64,000 nt of DNA from positions 9,250,945 through 9,314,944 of the forward strand of contig JARCOQ010000017.1 in assembly GCA_029207755.1 (NCBI GenBank), written 5' to 3'. Under the pieces are notes generated by a model. It saw only the letters and a program-made list of their open reading frames with translations, was not told the origin of the DNA and ran no database searches. The stretch comes from Chamaea fasciata. Lineage: Eukaryota > Chordata > Aves > Passeriformes > Sylviidae. Both the position numbers and the translations under genes were made by a program. Below are positions 25,501-36,100 of this stretch, piece by piece (position 1 is the first letter of the stretch; every line of letters starts with the position of its first letter).

Positions 25501-27425
25501 AGCCCTTTCCACGTGTGCAAGTTTACTTAAATTTCACCAGCAGTGTTACCTGGGTCTGTCACTTGTCAGTGCTCTTTCAAGGTGACTGTTCAGAAATAAG
25601 TATGATGCAGGTAGGACTTCAGGCATCTTCATTTCAAACAACCCACCCTGGACTCTCAGGTTTTGAGAGCATCATTTTGATGCTCTGTGGGCTCTGCAAG
25701 ATTAGTTCTGGGTGGGGCTGATCCTGTTTCACAGCAGAAGCTGGCAGAAGACCTTTTCTGCTGCCCATCCTCACCCCCATTCACACTCAATGTTTGCTTT
25801 TCTCCATGACTCAGCCACAGGAATGGGTCCAGCCCCAGCAGCCGAGATGGCCAATGCCAGTACACCCCCTGCCAACCCTGTCACTGCTGCAGTAGCAAAA
25901 ACAGGGTGTCCCCAGCAACTCATCCCTGTCATGACGCTTCAGAGGCAGCAGCAGCAGGAGCTGCAGCTCCCTCCCATGCCAGGCACCGAGTGGGAGGAGA
26001 GTGGCCCTTTGGTTGAGTTTCAGGCTGTGTTACAAGGCTCATTTCCTTGGCCATTGCTGTGATACACCAGTCATTTGAAGGGTGGAAAGCACTGGGATAT
26101 TTATGCAATTGCCCCGAGAAGGGGCAACGCTTTCCCTGGTGATCATCCCCCCATGCCCAGCACGAGCCCCATGTGTGGTGGGGCACTGGGAGTATGTGTC
26201 ACTGAGTCTTAGCAGGCTCAAGGATCAGCTTTAGGATGCCTATTGTTGCAATCACCAAGAACCAGGGACAATTAAAGGCTGAGTTTAATTGGCCTCTGCA
26301 CCAGGCTGGATTTTCTGTGTAAGCACAGGAGGTGAGTTTCCTTCTCCCCAGATTCAGTAACTAAGATCTCAGCAGAAGGGGGATGGAGAGGAGAGATGGT
26401 GGGAGTGAGCAGGACCACACTGGGTGTGGAAGCTGGTCCTGCTTCACCACTGAGCTGCAGTGATGCAGGTCTGTCTGCAGCACTGGGATAGTGAGGATTG
26501 CATGACAGATTTCAAGTTGCCTTCGGTCTGTCTGAAGAGGCCAGGGGTACTGTGGGTGGGGGTCTGGAGAAACACAGCCTTGGGGCATGGTTTGGGGGAT
26601 GTGAACCCTCTCACCAAACCCGCAGGGATGCACCTCTAGGCCTATCTGAACCCTGGTCCTCCACATGGTCAGCATTTCCTCCTGCAGAGCTTCCTCCTGA
26701 GGACTGCATGGTCCTGGGACCAGCTTCCTCCAGCCCTGCATGCCAAGTTTTCCATCATGCTGAGGGGCAGCTGCTGGCAACCCAGGCTCTGCTGAGGCCA
26801 TAGACCCTGCCTGGGGCTGGTTGTCCCAGGCCATGCAACTCACCCTTTGCTTTTCTCTGGCTGCTTTGTGCCAGCCCCGACCCCACTGTAAACTGAAGCA
26901 TTCAAGTATTAACTCAGCAGGGCCAGGGTTTCTGTTTCCCTAAATGGGCAGACACCAGGGGTTGGACACTGGCCTCTGGTCAGCTGGCAGCATGCCCTTA
27001 GGAGGGTTCCCCTTTTCCCAGGATGGGGACAGGAGCAGCCCTAAGCCACACACACTGATGCTGGCAGACCCAGCGGCTGCTGGCTGGCCTGGTACCTGCT
27101 CAGCATTTGCTCTCAGCCCTACTAGGCAGTGACTCACTTCTGGTGGGACATGCCCATCCACACATGCATGGCTGAGTCTATTCCAGTGCTGTGCATTGAG
27201 GCTTTCATACCACAGTGCATGAGTGCAGTCAGTGCTCCTCACACTTGTCTGCTTTAGCAGACAACCAACAGCCCAAGCCACCACCCCAGGCTCCCAGGCA
27301 GGCTCCCCAGGCACCACCAAGAGCTGGGAGCTCACTGCAAATAGGGACTTCTACATCCCCCAGCCATTCCAGAGGTCTTCTCCTTGCCTGAAAGGAGTAG
27401 ATAAGGAGATAGAGAGACAGTTTAC
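22552..27425 (-). other. KCNS1: KCNS1 coding intron (S4-S5 linker)
   Basis: This 4.9-kb phase-0 intron separates the S4 exon from the S5 exon. KCNS2 and KCNS3 have uninterrupted coding regions, so the intron itself supports KCNS1. It contains the 28-bp minisatellite at 24,392-24,578. I saw no other coding sequence on either strand. Confidence 0.85.
24392..24578. repeat. 28-bp minisatellite, about 6.7 copies
   Basis: Tandem units of 28 bp with consensus GGGATGCAGGTTTAGCCAGG followed by GTTTGGGT. Six full units start at 24,392, 24,420, 24,448, 24,476, 24,504 and 24,532, with a partial unit from 24,560. Units differ at several positions, so the array is old rather than freshly expanded. It lies in the KCNS1 coding intron. 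Confidence 0.9.
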
Positions 27426-28391
27426 CTTCAAGGTGGCCCCCAGTGACCTCAGTCCAGTGGAGTGCCGAGCCAGCTTCAGCACCCGGAATATCCTCATGAG
27501 CCGAAACACCTGCACGACCTTGCCCAGGTTGCCCAGCTCCGAGTCACTGCCCATGGTCACGTCCACCAGGAGGGTGAAGTAGAAGGGCAACACTGAGACA
27601 ATGTCAATCAGGTTCAGCGGGTGCGTGAAGAACTTCCTGGGGTTGGGTGAGAGCAGGAGGCGGGAGGACACTTCGAAGGTGAACCAGGAGATGCAGAAAT
27701 ATTCCAGCTTGTGCAGGATGGGTTCGTCGAGCACGTTGCCGTTCTCATCCACCTCCTGGTACTCGGGCATGCTGTGGATGCACATGGTAGCTATGGACAC
27801 CAGCACCACGCTGATGGACACGAAGCTGAAGAGTTTGCTGGGGATGGAGTAGCCGGGGTTCTCCATGGTGAGCCAGAGGCGCTTGCGCACGTTGCCGCAG
27901 CGCAGGGTGCTGTAGCGCAGCAGATCGTGGTTGATGTCAGAGATCTCATCAGGGGACGTGTCCACACTGCTCACCTCGCTCTCCTCATCCCAGTTGTGAT
28001 GCCGGCTCTCCAGCTTGCGCTCATGGTAGCGGTAGCTGCAGCAGGAGTCCAGGAAGAATTCATTGATGCCCCAGTACTCGATCTCCTGGCAGAAGGAGAA
28101 GACGCACAGCTCCTCCATGACGTGCAGCTTCCCTGTCTGGTAGAAGTGGAGGACGTAGAGGAAGAACCCGGGGTTCCTGTCGAAGTAGAACTCCCTGGCG
28201 CTCACGTCGTAGTCATCGCAGAGCTGCAGGATGGACTCCTCCGAGTCACAGGACAGCAGCCGGCCCAGGCGGGTGTCGGGGAACTTAGAGAGGGCACTGG
28301 AGCTTAGCCGCCTCCTCAGACCCCCCACGTTGATGTTGATAACGTCCTCCTCAAAACCAGGACCCCAGTAATTTAAGGTCTTGTTGACCAT
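27426..28391 (-). CDS. KCNS1: KCNS1 first coding exon: T1 domain and S1-S4
   Basis: Residues 1-322 of Kv9.1, a plasma-membrane subunit that does not conduct alone and modifies Kv2.1/Kv2.2 channels. It starts [10 protein letters not shown] at an ATG with A at -3 and G at +4. The tetramerisation (T1) domain follows, with ININVGG, the LCDDYD and [13 protein letters not shown] signatures and the EIEYWGI block. S1 ([19 protein letters not shown]) comes next, then S2 around [19 protein letters not shown]3 around [16 protein letters not shown], and S4 as [20 protein letters not shown] with regularly spaced Arg. It ends GATLK at donor AAG|GTAAAC. The open frame can be read from a GTG at 28,418, but that is the acceptor junction. 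Position between STK4 and WAP genes matches mammalian KCNS1. Confidence 0.96.
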
Positions 28392-28418
28392 GATCAGCAG
28401 AGCAGGAGCGGGTTCCAC
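28392..28418 (-). other. KCNS1: KCNS1 5' UTR part of the first coding exon
   Basis: The exon begins at 28,418 after the acceptor CTCATCCACAG. The 27 bases before the ATG are untranslated. The upstream exon is probably the CpG-island exon ending at 32,898. Confidence 0.75.
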
Positions 28419-31400
28419 CTGTGGATGAGACAGTGGGGCTGGAGGGGACGCAGGGTTTCCCCAGAGCTGGGTGCTCCTGTGTCAGGGGGGGCCAGAAGCA
28501 CCCTGGGGAGTGAGGAGGGATGTTTGCATTTTGAGAAGGGAGGACCAAGGAGAGAGACAGGGAGAGAAACAGCTTTAGACCTTTGTTCCCCTGCGGTATG
28601 GAAGCTAAAAAAAGAAAAGCCAATGATTTTTTCCATGTGAAACTTTTCCTTGATTTTTTACCTCCTAAAGTTTCTCCCTTTGCAGGTTGTCAATGGCCTA
28701 AGGAAGGCAGTTTAATGCACCTCCAGCACCTCACCCTTGGGGCTCTCCTTCTTCAAACAGGTAATTAGTCACTGAAGAGAAGATTTATTCCCCAAAGAGT
28801 CTCCCGGAGGAAAAATTAGATCTTGTCAAATCACCACTGCTGCGATTCTGCCAAAGTGCTATGTAGCCCCACTACCTACGCTGCTAATTAGACCTGGTCC
28901 AAAAGGCCTTAGATGGTGCAATCTTTCCAGCAGCACAGCCAGTTTTGCCAAAATCAAAGTATTATCACAGAAGGTGTTGATTTTAGGGAGAATTTGAGAG
29001 GAAGAAGTGTCAAAACAATTCATCTGCCTGTTGTGTTTCCTCTTGTGTGTTCTGCCATGTAAAATATTAAGGTTATTTTCATTATGTTGAAACATAACAA
29101 AAACATGATTCAGAATCATTGATGACCGAATAAAATTTGTATGTCAATGGGGAAATAAAAACACAGAGTTTTGATTTCTATTGTGTTTTAGGAATTTATA
29201 AGTTTCATGGAGCCAGGCTTTTTTGTGCAGCAGAAATTCTATTTTTTTAATGAAAAACAGTTAAAGCATCAAAGAAAGAGAAATATTCCCACACCTTCAG
29301 ATGCATTTACCTGTCTTGACCAGAAATTTAGAGCAAAAAGGCAAATAAAAAGCATTGTGATCTTTATGCACCACCTTGAAATCAGATTTTTCCACCTACC
29401 TTTTTCATCAAAACAACCAGGGGACACATGGAGCAGCCCTGTGCTCACGGGATCCCCCTGCTCCTGGCACAGAGTGGTGGGGTTTGAGGGACACTGCTTT
29501 GCCCTCTTGAGGTTGAGGAATTACATTTTTTCCTGTCTTATGTCACCCACAGAATTTTCCAAGCTTTTAGGAGGTGCAGGGGCAGAGGGCACAGACAGGC
29601 AGCAGGAGCCAAGGGAAAAAAGGCTGCAGCCCCGGCAGTGATGCTGAGGCGCCAGCAGACCCCACACAGAACAGCTTGGTCCCACAGCAAGGCCAGATCA
29701 GTGACACAAGGTGGGTCCCTCCACCCAGAGGAGTCCTGTGGACCCTGCTGCAACCCTTTCTTCCTCACCAGCCATCTCACAGGATTTATGGGGCAAACGC
29801 CAGGGCTCTCCAGTCTGAGAAACTCGGTGTAAAAGGTTTGTCACTCTGGGAGGGACCTGGGGGACATGGTCACATCTAAATCTGTAGGTCACAGCAGAGC
29901 TGCAGAGGAACAGGTAATGGAGCCACGGTTAAGCCCCGGAGGTGTTTTTAACACTGAGCAGGGCTGTGGGTGCAGGAAATGCCAGATTTGTGTCAAACAG
30001 CCTGGCAAAGGCATCTGCGAACTCCACTGCATCTCCCGGCCAGGGCTCCTTAAAGACACAGCTTTGCACCACAACCAGTGCTCCCATTACACCACGTCTG
30101 GAGGAGAAAACCAGCTCGTGATAAACCTCAGAGCTTAACGGACTCATTGTCTTGCCTTTCAAAGGGATGGGAAGAAAAGAAGGATCCATTTTTTTAATGC
30201 TTAAGCCAAAAGCAAGGGAGAAGAAGGGGTGTAAACACTTCTTTCAGGAATAAATTGGAATTTCAGTGTCAGATTAGCTTTTCCAGAGAAGACATCACAC
30301 AGCCCATCTGTGGGGTAGGGATGACTAATCCAGGTTCCTTCCAGAAGGATGCTCATGCATTCTGGCTACAAGCACACACACAGATGGGGGGCCCTGGAGG
30401 TGCATCTGTGGGATCCAGCTTATCCCAAAACCAACCTCAGACTCTCTGTGCACCCTCCCTATAGAGCAGCCTCTCTGAAAGGTCAGGCCAAATGCCACCA
30501 AAATCAAAGGCAAGGTGGGCTGGAGGCTGGGCTGGGGCACAGGACAGCCCAGGATGGCAGGACAAGCCTGAAGCATTGCTCCAGCTCAGCCAGACCATCC
30601 CCAGTGCACGGCTGTGGCTCTGGGTGAGACATGCCAAACCCTGACAGCCAGAAAGGAGATGACTCCTACCTCTCTCCCAGCTCAAAATTAAAAGGTGGGT
30701 ATCAGGACCCTGCAATCTTTGTACACAAGGGAAATCCCTTCATCCCTCCTGCACTGGAAGCAGAGCGAGGAGAAGGGTCACGAACTGCCAGAGATGTTCC
30801 TTTCTGATCTTCACTTATGAATAGACCAAATTATTTCTGCCCACATACAGCTTTCATCTAGGAATCTAAAGCAGCAATTAATAGTTTTATAACTCTCTTG
30901 CCTATTTGTTTCACAAGCAGCTAAGCTCAGCTTTAGAACAAAACTGGGCTTTGAACTGGGACCCAGTGTGATCTCCCCTGTTGGACCACCAAAGCGTGCA
31001 CGTCATTCACAATTGCAGGAGTATCAGCTGGGAAACAGAAGCTTACTTTGGGAAGCTTGGGTGATTTTTATTTAAAAGCGTGACGGACAGAGAATACAAA
31101 TGTGTCTGTCTGGGATAAAGTGAATTTGCAAAATTTTCCTTTAGTTGACCCAAAATTTCCATGAATGATTGGAAAAAGGGAACAGATAAAGCCAGTATCT
31201 TTCTGATAAATGTTGAAATATATTGTAAGCTATTTTGAGACAACCATCAGAATTACACAAGCCCAGTGTGAGCTGGGTGTTGGGCGTTCAAATTAATATC
31301 TATCTTGTGGAGAAAAAAATCCTGATATATGCATTTTTGACAGTAAAAATAAAATATAAAACAGATCAAGCATGTCTATAAGAAATGCTAGAAGAGTTTC

Positions 31401-32897
31401 CCTTGACAACATATTTTTTTTTTCTCAAAGGCTTTCAAATGGAAGTTATGTATATTTATTCTACCTGGCAGAGGGAACTCAAGGGAGTGGGAAGGAAGGT
31501 GCTAATAGACATTCAAGTGAGGATGCAGCAAGTGCAGGGAGCATTGCACACAGGGTCTTTTCCAACCAGGTACAATGGATTTAGATTAACAGCCCAAATA
31601 AAAAACCCTGTACTTACAGCTCAGCGAGGCTTCCCAGCAGGGAGTCGTGTGGCTTGTCTCAAAGGAGCCATTAGAAAAGCGTAGAGGAGGAGGAACCTCT
31701 TATCCTTTGCCTGTAGCCTAGACCTAAATGCCCTGTCACCCGGGGCTTGTGACCGTGCACGTCCCAGGTGTGCAGGCGTGGTGGCTGCAAATCACTGAGG
31801 AGATCCTGTGCAGGATATCCATGGCACTGGGGTAGGACTGGGGGTCCCCTGCTGAGTACCTGAGGGGGGCCAGTGGGGCTGGGCGGCATCCCAGCTCCTA
31901 CAGGGTGGTGTCCTCATATGCTGGGACAGGACTGGGGAGATATCTGCTTTCGGGTCATCCAAAATTGCCCCTGCAGAGCCCCGTCCCCATTGCTGAGCGT
32001 CTCTGTGCTCATCGGCTTGAAGATGCTCAGGACCAAGCCCTGCCTTGGGCGGTGCGGGGGTTTGCCAGGCAGGCAGTGGGGAGAATGGAAGGGGGATTCC
32101 CACTACTGGCTGCTCCCTGCAGGCAGAGCACAAGCTGCTGCTGTACGCTGAGAGGCCACCAAAATGCCCGGGGCCGGAGATGACGGGGGACTCCCTGCTC
32201 GCCTCGGGTGCAGGAGAGGGTGATTACCAACAGCCCAGCGCTGTGCCAGCCTCCACTCCCGGGTCTCACGCTGCGCGTGCACAGCTCTCCAGAGGGACCT
32301 CCGTGCTCCGTTCCCAGGGGAGGAGGGATGCAGCCCCCGGGGGAGGCAGGCTCCGGGGCGAGGGACTCCCCTACACCCGCCCGCGCAGGGACGGGGAGGA
32401 GTGTCCCTGCGCCCCGGCACCGAGCAGCATCCCGGGGTGTGGATACTGGCACGGCGGCTCCCCGCTTACCCCGGGATGTCGGTGCCTCGCTTCCCCGCTC
32501 ATCCCCGCATGCCGCTGCTCCGATTGCCCTCTCACCCCGGGATGCCGATGGCCCGGGTCCCCGGCGCACCCCAGGGTGCTGAACCCTGCAATGCCCGGGG
32601 GTTCTGGTACCCCGGGTACCCGGGTTGCCGGTGCCCCGGTCCCTGTGTTACCGATCTTAAGGTCCTCGCCGCGCCCCGGGATGCCAGTGCCGCGGGTCCC
32701 CGGGATGTCGGTGCCTGCAGCGCCCCGGGATGCCGATGCCGCGGGTCCCCACCCCGCCCCGGGATGCCGGTCCCTGCTGCGCCCCGGGATGCCGCTGCCC
32801 TCGTCCCCGCCCGCCCCGGGTGCCGGTGCCGCGGTCCCCGCGCCGCCGGTGCCCGCAGCACCCCGGTGGCGGAGCCCGGCCCCGCGCCGCCGCTCAC
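28419..32897 (-). other. KCNS1: Inferred KCNS1 5' intron
   Basis: Sequence between the CpG-island donor (GAGGCAG|GTGAGCGG) and the acceptor at 28,419. No coding sequence was recognised on either strand. The sequence is mixed, AT-rich in the 28.8-29.4 and 30.8-31.6 kb parts, and becomes GC-rich towards the island. Confidence 0.55.
32460..32870. repeat. Degenerate GC-rich minisatellite in the CpG island
   Basis: Recurring block GCCCCGGGATGCCGGTGCC with variants (GGGATGTCGGTGCC, GGGATGCCGATGCC, GGGATGCCAGTGCC), separated by GCGGGTCCCC-type spacers. At least eight recognisable repeats occur with irregular spacing. It lies just downstream of the inferred KCNS1 exon-1 donor, inside the 5' intron. 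Confidence 0.7.
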
Positions 32898-33077
32898 CTG
32901 CCTCGGCGCCGCCCCCGCCGCAGCGAGCGCGCCCGGCGCGGAGCCGTGAGCCCTGCGGGGCCGGCGGCGGCGGCGGCAGAAGCTCCGCGGGGCCGGGGGT
33001 CCCGCCCGCCGCCCTTCCCGGTGCCGCCCTCCGCCCGCCCGCCGGCGCCGCGGCGCGGGAACAGCCGGCGAGAGCCC

Positions 33078-33119
33078 GATTCCCGATTCCCGATTCCCGA
33101 TTCCCGATTCCCGGTTCCC
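33078..33119. repeat. Heptamer tandem repeat (GATTCCC)5-GGTTCCC
   Basis: Five exact GATTCCC units from 33,078 to 33,112 and one GGTTCCC variant. It lies in the CpG island about 180 bases upstream (minus sense) of the inferred KCNS1 exon-1 donor, so it may be in the 5' UTR or core promoter. Confidence 0.9.
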
Positions 33120-36100
33120 AGTCCCCGCTCCCAGACTGCCGGTGCCCGTTTCTTGGCTGCCTCTGCCTCCCACCAGCCCCTCCCGAGCTCTGTACGGAGG
33201 GACAGGGCTCAGGACGCCCGGGGAGAACCCACCGGACAAGACCAGCGACCTGATTTTGGCGAAACCGACTGACAGGTCGGCGCAGCTCCGTGCCAGGCTG
33301 GCACTGTCCCCCGCGAAGGCACCACCACGGCTGTCAATCTGGACCAGGCGAGGGTACCCCTGGCTTTCCTGAAGTCTTACCTGCTGGAAGTCCCTTGGAA
33401 GGCGGGCGAGCTCACAGGATGGCTATGGCAGCCGCGTTGAGGGTACCCTTCTCACCCGGCCCTGGGCTACCCCAGGTCTTTGCGAAGCTGCCCGGGTGCC
33501 AAGCGCTGCCCTTGGGGCTGAGCCCCCGGAGCTGGGAGTGCCGAGCCGTGCCGTGCCGGGCGCGTTCAGGCCGAGCAGGGCCCCGGCAGCCGTGCCGCCC
33601 TGCGCCGGGCACACCGGGCACCGCTGCCCTCGCAGTCGCCCTCCGTGCGATCCATCTTCATCTTGCTCCTTGGAGCTGGGAGTGTGTAGGGCACCGGGGC
33701 AGCCCCGCGGGGAAGCGCTCCCCCGGCTTGCTGAGCTCCTCGGTGTCTCTTTAAAGGCTCATTGGGGGGTGGGTGAAGGCAGCGAGTCCCGGGCATGGCA
33801 CACGCTGGCTTTCAGGTCAGCGAGCTGCCGCCGCCGCCCGGGGCCATCCCCAGACAGCCCGGGGAGCACCGCAAGCGCATCGACTCCCCCGGAAGTCAGC
33901 TGCTGGAGCACAGGGATGGCAAGGAGAGGATGGGAAAGGGACCTTCCCAGGGTGACGGCCGGGGCTGCGTGTCCCCGCAGCGATGGCTCATTACTCCGGC
34001 AGCCAGCTCAGAGCAGCTGTGTCAGACAGGCGGCTCGCACGGGGCGAGACTTCGCAGCACCCTCTGCATCCCTTCCATCGGCTTGCTGATTTGCAGCCCG
34101 AGGGGCTGGAGCCCGAGGGCTCTCAACCTTCTCCAGGCTTGCACGAGGCGGACTGAGAGCTCTTTTTGGTGGCGAGCATCCTTCCCCCTGCCCGCACGCC
34201 CGCCTCCCGCGTGTGCTGCCAGTCCTGTCCCTGTGCCAGGCAGTGCTGGCCGCTGCAGGGCCATCAGCGTGTCTCCATGTGTGTGATGTGTCAGACTGTG
34301 TGTGCCTGTGCTTGTTTACATGGCAAGGAAGCAGCGGAGGGAGGGGGAAGGGATGACTTTGAGGGAGGCCTCAGAAAAGAGGAGAAGAAAGAAAAAAAAT
34401 TTAAAAAAAAACAGAGGGAAATTCCTCTGTTCTGTGATATGAAGCAAAAAACATTTATTTTAATGGCAATTAGAGATGGCTGAGCATCCCTGGAAGCTGC
34501 AAGATAAACATGCCCATCTTTGTCTGCTCCAGGCAGCTGCGAGCCTGGCTGATGGTGGGTGCTGAGTCCCAGCAGGGTGCAGCCCACGGGGTAGGAGGAG
34601 GGCTGGCTCCCACGTGGGGTTTTCTCTGCCTGTCACTGACATATGGTGATCAGGGTGAATTTTCTTTTCCCTTCTGAAAATAGTTCTCATCCAGCCATTT
34701 TTCAGGGAAGGAGCTGTGCCTGGCACTGCAAGGGCACCCACTCCATCTGGCACTTTGTGTCTGCACCAAAGCCCTGTTTATGCTCTACTACAGAGTAGAC
34801 CTCAGCCCTGTCCCCCCCAAAATCAACTCTCCCAGTACAAGGAGGTTTGCTGAGTGTCCCTGGGCCATGTGGAGGAGCTGAATAAGGAGTGGAAAGGGAG
34901 TTGCCAGTGCTCTGCCGTTATTGCCCCCAGACTGGAGGGATCACCCTGGGAAGGGGCTGAGGACACACAGAGAGGAGATACCTCCATGTTTCCTGCTCCA
35001 GCTCAAGGCTCTGGCTGGAAGCAACTGCAGAGAAGGGAAGTTCACTTTGCAGGATGCAGAGGCCCCAAGCAGGTTTGTGCTGGCATCACGGCATCCTTCA
35101 GAGGGGACTTGGCTGCTACATCAGTGGCACCCGAGGTGAATTTTCCCTTTTCTGCACAAATTCAGAGGCAAAAGGCCTGACTCTGCCATGAGCCAAACAG
35201 AGCTCGTTGGCCTGCCTTTGCACTGACACTGGTATGCTGTGGCAGGAAAGGGAGACCCCCATTTTAAGGTTGTTTTCCAGCAAATTGAGGTGTAAGGGCT
35301 GTTCCTTGGCACAGCTGCATTTGCAATGGCCCAGGTAAGGCGCAGCTCCCCAGGGCACAGGCCAGCCCCGTGCCCCCACTGCCACCCCTGAGCTAAATGG
35401 CAGTGATGTGGAGATGGGAGCAAGCAGAAAATCAGGTCAGCTGGAAATGCCTCGCCATCTCTTCCTTTCATGTTTCCCCCATCTTCCTCTCTTGAGGAAG
35501 GCAGGTCTCCTCCCGCCGAGCACCAGGGCGGATTATGTCGATAACCACACGGCCAATCCTCCACACGGGCACGGGGGGCAAAACCTCTTGCCGTGGTCTC
35601 TTCTGCAGTCTGGAAGCAAATCGCAGAGGCAGGGTGAGTCTGAAGCCAGCAGCCATTTCAGTGCTGCAGTGAGTCATCCCAAAAGGCGCTCAGCTTGTGG
35701 CAGCTCCCTTCCTTTCTTCTTTTTTGCCTTTTTTTTTTTTAATAGCTGATGTAGCAATAAATTAAAAAATAGCAGGAAATACATATGAATATAGCATGTC
35801 TCCAGAGCTCCTCTAATTAAAAGAAAAATCTTCAGGCACTTTTGAGCCCCTTGGATATCTGTTGTGAAAGGCTGGAGCCACTGGGTACCTGCCACGTGGG
35901 AGGGTGGGATAGAGCAGCACACCTGCGAGTGCAGGGGGATCCGCGGAGCCGGCGGCTGGCAGGGGCTGATTAATGCCGGGGACATGAGCACAAAGCATTT
36001 CACAAATAGTCCTTTCCAGAGGGAAAGAGCTAAATTAGGGCAGACGCAAAAGCCTGGTCTTGTGTTTCTCAGTGGCAAAGACTTATGACTGAATACAGGG

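Larger units (their letters stand above)
32150..34250. promoter_or_regulatory. KCNS1: CpG island, likely KCNS1 promoter and noncoding first exon
   Basis: This is the only strongly CpG-dense region in the window. On the minus strand it offers a perfect donor, GAGGCAG|GTGAGCGG, with the last exon base at 32,898, correctly placed to splice to the KCNS1 acceptor at 28,418. No TATA box was recognised, as usual for island promoters. Long plus-strand frames inside it (one of 402 codons at 32,045-33,253) are Pro/Arg/Ala-rich products of base composition. A divergent transcript on + cannot be excluded. Confidence 0.6.

Noticed and set aside
27711..28307. 198-codon plus-strand frame opposite KCNS1
   Set aside because: Shadow of the KCNS1 coding exon. 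The minus-strand product is an unmistakable Kv9.1 sequence.
28392..28418. Start of KCNS1 at the upstream GTG (28,418)
   Set aside because: The GTG is the first base triplet after a splice acceptor. The ATG at 28,391 has good context and gives the usual family N-terminus.
32045..33253. 402-codon plus-strand frame, the longest in the window
   Set aside because: Pro/Arg/Ala/Gly-rich, inside a CpG island and a GC minisatellite, with overlapping long frames on both strands. This is what base composition alone produces.
34166..34483. Cysteine-rich plus-strand frame near the CpG island (VCCQSCPCARQC...)
   Set aside because: It comes from TGTGTG-type low complexity. Cysteine spacing fits no WAP, Kunitz or defensin pattern.
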